Assembly: GCA_033558025.1 (NCBI GenBank)
Contig: JAUCEF010000018.1
Span: 2,418,001 to 2,482,000 of the forward strand
Direction of reading: 5' to 3'
Origin: Phytophthora sp. 'mugwort'
Taxonomy: Eukaryota; Oomycota; Peronosporomycetes; Peronosporales; Peronosporaceae
DNA: 64,000 bases
Part shown: piece after piece, positions 57,425-64,000 of the stretch
Layout: each line of letters opens with the position of its first letter
How positions within the stretch are numbered: position 1 is the first letter of the stretch
The notes under the pieces: generated by a model
What the model was told of the DNA's origin: nothing
What the model saw: the letters and a program-made list of their open reading frames with translations, nothing else
Databases searched by the model: none
Translations under genes and position numbers: made by a program

Positions 57425-58217
57425 TTAAGCTAAGTGATAGTGCTCTTGGCGCGAAATGCGGATTAGCGCAGAACGGAGTCGGGTGAGGTGGAAACAGTTG
57501 CGGCTCCTCGCTCGAATCTTGCGTGGTGTTGGGTCACACTGTTCAAATATTTGAAAATTACAAAAGTACACTTTGAGTATCACCAGGCTGCCACAGACCG
57601 TTTGATATACCGACTTCCTCCGCTTATACTGGACAGGTCAGGTACCCGGTAATTACCGAAAGTAGCATAGGTGTACTTACAAAAGTGTGTACGGTAATAC
57701 AAAGCACATCTTCTATTACAGTCACACAGTCAAATAAGCTGTTGGTAATTGGTCACGCGCACGCGGAGATATCTCCGCGATGATTGCAACGACGACGCTG
57801 TGCTTTCGTATTTTTTTTCCTTCATCTACACAGGTATGTAATCTAACTGCGTGTGCAATTTTAGGTCTGTAGCGTGTCTGTGGACTAACTTTGACGGGTG
57901 ATTTTTTCGGTTAACCCTCCGAAGACGGGAGTTTTCCCCGGCATTATATGCTGACACGGAAGTTATAACGATCTCTTGAATAATGTATGAGCTGTTTTGA
58001 AGGGCTTGTTAGAAGGTTGCAACGGCATAAACATTCATTCATTTGATTGGTGGAATGCTATCAAAACCGTCGTTTTGATTGGCCATCTCAACGGGGTTTA
58101 GGAGTAAAAATAGACATAAATTAAAAAAATGATTCTCTCGTCACCCCCCCCCCCACACACACACACACACTTACTCGCTGATGGACGCGTGGCGCCATTT
58201 CGAAAGCAGCGCGCCAA
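57425..58217. other. Intergenic, no gene seen
   Basis: AT-rich region with a C run followed by a CA dinucleotide repeat at about 58145-58170. Confidence 0.45.
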
Positions 58218-59830
58218 ATGGACAGCGACATCGACTTCAAGCTTGTATGGAGAGAGATTTCTCCGCCGTGAACACTGGAAATCACTTCCATCTCGGGGCC
58301 TTGGCTACGGGTACGTCGATAGAAACACGCTCTTCTCTCACGGGTTAGCTGACCTACGTTGCTGTGCTGTTATAGGCACGATTACATCAAACCTGGGCGT
58401 TCTCGCAAGACAGGCGAGCACGGCGTGGACTATTTTAGCAGCGAGCAGGAGCTTCTAGACTACATTCGGTCGGATAATGATCTATGCAATCGAGTATTTC
58501 CCGTCGAGGACCAGGGATTGCCAGCAGAGGATAGCAGCCGTACAAGTAAGTTCGTGCTCACATAATATCGTTGCGCTCGCTCACGCAAGTGCTGCTTACG
58601 TGTTGCAGAGCGTTTGCGAGAAGATGCCGCTTAGCCTGTGAGTATTCCACCGCGGTCAAAGCGCACTTGTAAGGGTCGAGCTTCTTCCGCAGCATGCAGT
58701 GATGGTAAGACGTATTTTATGCTGACAGGGAAGGTGTAAATGTCCTGACATGTACCGTTTTGTGTTAGACGCGGTTGCTGATTCGCTGTCTGACAGCAAC
58801 AGTGAATACACGCCTGATGCCGACGAGGGAGAGGAACGTGATGATGTGGCAGTGGCTGCGTCTTCGTCTTCTTTCCTACCACAGCAACGGATGAGTATAC
58901 CAGATCCATTCAGTTCTTTCCCATCTACAATGTATGATTCGCACCGCCTGGACCCCAACCTTTTCATCTTAGACGGAGATCCGAGACGAGCGTGGGATCA
59001 GATCATGAAGCAGCATCAGAAGTAGAAGAATGTCCTAGACGACGTCTCATCTTCAGAGGGAGATGATGAAGAGCAAGAATGGTTTCGTCACTACGGTGGT
59101 TTGTCCCAAGCTGGTCCGAGAGTATCAAACGCACATGGGGGGAGCAGACAAGCTCGATCAGCTTCGACTTCAATCATACTCGCTCCAGCTGAGTACACGG
59201 TATGTTCCACATTGGTTTATGCTGTATGGGATGATTTTTTTTACTGATGTTATACTGACGCTGTCTGTTGTATCAAATAGCTTCAAGAAGTATTATCACT
59301 CGTTGTTTTTAGGTCTTGTGGACTTGCTATCGTCAACGCGTATTTAATTTAGAGCTGTATTAGCGAGAAGAGGAAGAAGAGGAAGATGTCCCACTACGAC
59401 TTTCTGGCTGGACTGCACGAAGCCCTTAGTGCAAGCAGCAAGTCCGACTTCACGACGACAACTCCGCGCCAGTCTGCACGAATTTTAGCGACGTCAGCGG
59501 AGAGCGATGGGACACTGATGGTGCCTTCAGAGCACACTATGGTGCATATACCGACACGAGAATCAACAATGGGGTAACACGCTTGCGGCATCGGCAGTGT
59601 AGGGTATGCGCACTCTGGCGCGCGAGGAAGGCAGAAAGCGGCGTGGGACAACGACATGGTACTGTCAGAAGTGCTCTACACACCGGCGAGGACTTTTCTT
59701 CATGTGCAACAAGATAAGGAACCACCCGTCGAACCCAGGACTTACGTGCTCGCAAATCTTTCACTGCGCGTGGCGCAATGGAGAGTTTGCACCCACATCT
59801 TCCAAGGTCCGCGAGTTCTTCAGAAATCGC
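58218..59830 (+). pseudogene. piggyBac-like transposase remnant with possible introns
   Basis: Pieces in family order on the plus strand: MDSDIDFKLVWREI (58218), then after a GTACGT...TTATAG intron-like gap, YIKPG...GVDYFSSEQELLDYI (about 58380-58470), an acidic stretch (DSNSEYTPDADEGEE, about 58795), then in the frame of 59063-59347 the late DDE_Tnp_1_7 block REYQTHMGGADKLDQL followed by WFMLYGMIFFTDVI. From about 59606 the C-terminal Cys-rich zinc finger appears (WYCQKCSTH, then GLTCSQIFHCAW). The catalytic core between about 59020 and 59060 is missing, and stops are frequent. So it is a deleted, inactive copy. Confidence 0.68.
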
Positions 59831-61419
59831 ATCCGACACAGAGCTAACATAACAGTAACTACTTTTTCATGGTGCATGTTTCATCAATTTGACTTCTTAC
59901 TATGCTAGCAAGAACGTCTCCGCTTCAGAACACACTAAAGGCAACTTCCGCTCTCTGCGGCAACAAATCCAACTTTTCTGAAAATCTTGCTGCCCCAGCC
60001 ACACTACCCTAACCATTGCGGGAATTACTATCGAGTAGCTTAGCTACACGGTGTACGTAGACGACACATAGTTAGTATGGGTTAAGCTATGTATAGTGTA
60101 GATAATAGAATAAATAAACCGTCCAGGAAGATTAATCAAACCATCCATGTCAGCCGCCGTCCCCGGAAGGTTAACAGTACCAATGAAGTTATGGGTGACA
60201 ATATACGTTCCTATTACTGACAAGTATCACTCTTCATTTCCTATGTCGTCATACCCCCGAATCGACTTCGCCAACACGTGCATCAATAGCGCAGTATAAA
60301 AATAGCTTTCGCCGAGATTCGTAGGCATCAGGACTTAGGTCGGGGAACAGCTCCTTAATAACCTTTCGAATGTTCTTCGGCTCTTCTAGCGCACGCGCAG
60401 CGTTGAGCTTCTCCCTTTACTGTAAAGGAAGCGCGGCGCTTTCCGGCGGAGGTACGAGAAGGGGGCGATTGCATCGGTTGGGCAATAAATGTTGATCGTC
60501 GCGGTTAAATACCGGTATACAACTAGTTTAAACGATGTGATATGTTTGCAACGTTGCTTACATGTGGAACTAAGGAGTTCCTCAAAATACAGCAATATGG
60601 TTGGTCGCTCTTATATGAGCTTCTCCACTACAAGCGGAGGAAGTCGGTATCTATAGTACATGTACTAAAGTTTGTAGATGCACTAATATTGCATAAGCTT
60701 AGGTCAGCGGGCAAGGCTAAGGAGGGCCATTTCTGAGGAGGGCCATTTCAAATTACAGGAAAGGACGATTTGTTCAGACTTTGTACAATATTCAGATCAG
60801 CTGGATACTATCCAAGGATAGCCTACAAAAATCAATACAAAAATGCAGCGTGTCCGTTGCACAGGATAAATATGTATTGTCGAAATATAAGATTGCACTA
60901 AGACCTACTTGCTGATAAAAATCGAAGGCACATGCAGAGGACGAGAATGAAGCAACTATTTACGTTCGAGACACGCCCTATCCTTGCCAGATTCAACAAG
61001 TTTACTCAGTTTTAAATATACCCTCGCCTAAGCAGTCCTGGCCTCACTTCACCACCTGTCCAGCAACTCAATAATAATATCAAAGGAAGCCCCAAAAACA
61101 AGAACATGAATATTTCAGCCTTACTCAACGCTTCTTCGCCCTCTGGTTCCAAGGAGGTTGTATCTTCGCCACTGACTAGCGCGATCCAACTCCACCCCAG
61201 TCAGCAGCCTAGGCTGAAGTCGCATGAGATTTTCCCTGAGTCACAGCCAGCGGATTCCATGGACCTCACCAATTTGTTTTGCTTTCTACCATTCTCCGAG
61301 ACCGGCTCAGGACATCTGTATATGCCAGATTCCGTTTTATCGACACCTCCTTTGCCCATGCGTAAGAGGGAACCTAGTCATGAAGGCTTTCAGGTTCAAC
61401 TGGTCAAGCTGACGTGATC
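59831..61419. other. Mostly empty; small coding-like fragment
   Basis: A minus-strand fragment at about 60253-60420 reads KLNAARALEEPKNIRKVIKE, then LFPDLSPDAYESRR, before a stop; I cannot place it in a family. An open frame at 61106-61417 (MNISALLNASSPSGS) is not recognised either. Confidence 0.3.
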
Positions 61420-63080
61420 ATGATACAACCTCCGCCTCAAGAGACTTACGTGTCTGAAGAAACTGCCATTGCTGCGTTGCACGTCTGGACGAAAGCTCAT
61501 GGTTTTAACGTGACAAAACGGCGGGCTTTTTACACCACTACGACACCCGAGGCAGTCTGGAAGCGCGGTTTTGATTGTGATCGTGCTGGACGGCCGAAGT
61601 GCATGCAGCATCCTACTGATGAAGAACGGCAGCGACCAATGCGAGGCTCCATGCGCATGGGGTGTCCAATGAAGATTATCGTGAGGGCGGTATCTGACAA
61701 GGACCCGTTTGGACCGTGGATGATCGTTCATACCTGAAACGGAAGCCGTCTCCACAATCATCAACCCTCTGAGGATGTTCGTGTTCACCCCGGACACCGA
61801 CATGAGTTGCTGCCGCAACCGACATCGCTCCCGCTGCTTCATTGCAGGAGATGACCCAATCCCAGACTGCGGCGGGAATATCCGTAGGCAATGTTCGAGA
61901 GAGTTTTCTGCAGGCTGATCCTGACTCGTTTGTGATTCCCCAAGACATCGCCAACATCAAAACCGCGGCGAGACGTAGTGAACTCTCTTCCAAGCCGGTG
62001 ATGGAGGCACGCTTTTCTCGTTTAGCAGTCGATCTACCATCGATATGAGGTGGACCAGGTTACGCAGCAACTTCTATATGTATTCTGGGCCCAGCCTGGC
62101 ACAATCGCACCGTATCGTCGTCAGCCGGACATCATTGAATGGATTGCACGTATAAGACCAACAAGTACAAGCTACCGTTGCTGACTATTGTGTCGCTGAC
62201 AGGTTTTAACACCGTCCTTCCTGTGGCACAGTGCTGGCAACCAAGCGAAACAGAGGATGATTACGTGTGGGCAATGAACACACTTCGTCAATTTTTGACT
62301 CACATGGAAGTGGGTCTGCCCATTATGATCCTCATCGATAGAGACTTGGCTTCCATGAATGCGGTTGACCAAGTTTTCATAGGGATACCGGCATTGGTTT
62401 GTAGGTGGCACCTGAACAAGAATGGTCTCAGCAAGACACGCCAAGTGTTGGGTCAAGTACCAGTACAGAGTCTCGCTCCCGGCCAATCAAATTATGAAAA
62501 TACATGGCAAACGGATGCGCTCATGCCGCCTTCTGCCTTGCTGTAGATGCCCGCAATGAGGATGAATTCGAGACAAGGAGAGCAGAACTGCGACGATCGA
62601 GTCAAGGGTTATCTGACTACCTTAACAAGCACTGGTGGAAGTACAGACACGATTTGTGCGTACCTGAACCGATCGGTACCAACACTTCGGGATTCGAGAT
62701 ACCTCGTTTGTGGAAGGGACCCATGCTAAGTGTAAGATTTGGCTGCGGGGATGTTGCGGAGATCTGTACAAAGTGCATCTGTGTCTGTTGCCATGGCGGA
62801 ATGCAGCAGCATCCTCCACGAGCCTGCTTGCCCAACGAAATTCGGTGCGAGTTCCGTACTTACTCCAGGGTAATCGGTTTGCTGCTGTCACCCGTGCGAT
62901 TTCCGTGTGGACCCTCACGCAAACGCATGCTGTGTGGAAGATTTCGCGTACAATTGTCGTCAGGCGCCTGGAGCGCGATCAAGACTCAGGTGTCTTTAGG
63001 ACAGTCCACGGTCGTCCCTGTGTTCACAAGCTTATTTCAATCATTGAACCAACCGTCAACGCATTCTGAGCCCTCACGAT
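61420..63080 (+). pseudogene. MULE (Mutator-like) transposase remnant
   Basis: The N-terminal part (61414-61737) has a FAR1-like region: EETAIAALHVWTKAHGF, then CPMKIIVRAVSD and after a stop GSRLHNHQPSED, the His-rich end of the zinc-binding domain. The MULE core follows at 62139-62546: first Asp in MDCTYKTNKYKLPLL, the PVAQCWQPSETEDDYVWA block, second Asp in ILIDRDLASMNAVD, and CRWHLNKN. The rest (SDYLNKHWWKYRH at about 62615, then broken) leads to an Asn/Ser-rich tail. Stops at about 61735, 61845, 62048 and 62546 break it. A SWIM finger is not visible. Confidence 0.72.
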
Positions 63081-63638
63081 TTCGACTTGCATTGGTGGAT
63101 CAATCGACACCAGACCAGTGCGCTACCGATGCGAATTTAATAGCCATCATTTAATGAAGAATCTGTTCAACTCCGACGTCGACGAGCTTCGCTTGAATCG
63201 CAGATCTAGCACCCTCCTTTTCCCCTTTTTAAAGAGACCCTGTGCTCTTCGAGAGAGTGGATCGGAACCATCCTGCGGCCCAACCCGCTTTACCGAGTAC
63301 GACATGGCAGATTGACGAATCGTTGGTGACATTTCTTCCACCGCCGGCTGTAGTCACTCACTCTACGGTTTTTAGGAACGAGGATTTTCACGAACCTAAC
63401 ATCCCTGCACGATTCTGGGGAATGCAGGTAGAAATTAACCAGTATATTATGCATTTGAATATAACTTATTATGCCAAACTCCTGTTAAGCTAGATAATAA
63501 AGCTATCTCGTTTGTACTACTAGTCTTGTCCCCACGAAACACGTGCGACCTGAATGAGCTACTCTTCGTGTAGATCTTGTCGAACACATTGCACTTGTAT
63601 TCACTTCCTTATTGTCCGTGCGACGACGTTTTTTCTGT
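63081..63638. other. No gene seen
   Basis: Short open frames only; may contain the 3' end of the MULE element. Confidence 0.4.
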
Positions 63639-64000
63639 TCACTGCACAAGCGGGATTCTTGGTGCAGTAGCGGCGGTGCAGACGTATTCGTTATATTCCA
63701 GACACTTGAAATCGCAGGATTGACACGTTTTATGAGGAGGAAGAACGCTGTTCATGACGCCAGGCTTCCACTTCAGGCCTCGATAAGATAGATAACAGTG
63801 GATTCGATGGTTCTCGCGGTCAAATTCAACGCCAGTGTGTACCAGATTTTCACGAAAAATGATGCAGTAGCCCACTGGAATTTCAACGACCCTGGCGGCA
63901 TTATCGTCGCGGACATCGAAGCAGCCATCGAAAACACGCAGACGTGTACCTTCCTCCAACGCGTAAATCATGCTGGCTGGCACGCTCTCAGTGTGCTTCT
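63639..64000 (-). CDS. Conserved protein with a probable double-stranded beta-helix (2OG-oxygenase-like), truncated by the window edge
   Basis: The minus-strand frame is open from the right edge to a stop at 63639. The visible 120 residues contain LEEGTRLRVFDGCF, VVEIPVGYCIIFRENLVHTGV and RIHCYLSYRGL: a small strand, a turn, and His-x-Gly followed about 13 residues later by Arg-Ile-His, the layout of the second half of a cupin/2OG-Fe(II) oxygenase fold. A CxxC motif (KTCQSCDFKC) follows near the end. The start is outside the window; the GTG at 63983 is internal. I have seen similar repeated proteins in oomycete genomes, but cannot name the function; it may travel with transposons. Confidence 0.55.
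   Translation of the reverse strand, partial: KHTESVPASMIYALEEGTRLRVFDGCFDVRDDNAARVVEIPVGYCIIFRENLVHTGVEFDRENHRIHCYLSYRGLKWKPGVMNSVLPPHKTCQSCDFKCLEYNEYVCTAATAPRIPLVQ

Overview
The window is nuclear DNA of an oomycete, most likely a Phytophthora or a close relative. Four things point that way. (1) Introns are short (mostly 60-110 nt) and very often start with GTACGT. (2) Genes are compact, on both strands, with small intergenic gaps. (3) The gene content mixes flagellar/motile-zoospore genes (dynactin p150Glued, a MORN5-type protein, a DNAAF4/DYX1C1-type dynein assembly factor) with oomycete-style domain fusions (ankyrin-FYVE-coiled coil-TPR). (4) Gene-dense blocks alternate with decayed transposon blocks. 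The species is an inference; no search was run.

Layout. 1-2.0 kb: transposon debris (a Tc1/mariner-like remnant and an element of about 0.7 kb with 26-bp terminal inverted repeats). 2.0-26.0 kb: a gene-dense island with a six-exon membrane protein, a CMC4-type twin CX9C protein, a COPI-associated/Tvp15-like membrane protein, an acidic hypothetical protein, dynactin p150Glued, a tandem pair of short-chain dehydrogenases (the first with a frameshift), the 18S rRNA-processing WD40 protein DCAF13/Sof1, the ankyrin-FYVE-TPR protein, a MORN5-like protein, a VHS-GAT sorting adaptor, a large membrane protein and a PRA1-family protein. 27.4-29.3 kb: a decayed PIF/Harbinger element. 30.5-38.9 kb: a second gene block with a coiled-coil hypothetical, DNAAF4-like, a secreted acid-lipase-type enzyme, a PLAC8 protein with an internal 63-bp duplication, and a ruined lipase paralogue. 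39.5-54 kb: a transposon graveyard with a second Harbinger element bounded by recognisable TIRs, a palindromic mini-element, a Tc1/mariner-like remnant, a Copia retrotransposon split by a second, opposite-strand Copia remnant, and a pogo-like remnant. 55.2-57.4 kb: BUD32/TP53RK (KEOPS kinase) and an Asp/Glu-rich protein. 58-64 kb: piggyBac-like and MULE remnants and, running off the right edge, a conserved protein that looks like a beta-helix oxygenase.

The host genes do not form one pathway. Two themes recur: membrane traffic (COPI-associated protein, VHS-GAT adaptor, PRA1, FYVE protein, dynactin) and the flagellum (MORN5-like, DNAAF4-like). DCAF13 and BUD32 are housekeeping genes for ribosome and tRNA maturation.

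No clearly new multigene system is visible. The most unusual observations are the two Harbinger elements with transposase and SANT-like genes tail to tail, the nested Copia insertion, the palindromic element beside a Harbinger terminus, the 4-nt deletion in the cofactor motif of one dehydrogenase, and the inverted functional/ruined lipase pair flanking a PLAC8 gene. Exon boundaries were placed by hand from splice signals, reading-frame continuity and family resemblance, with no transcript data.
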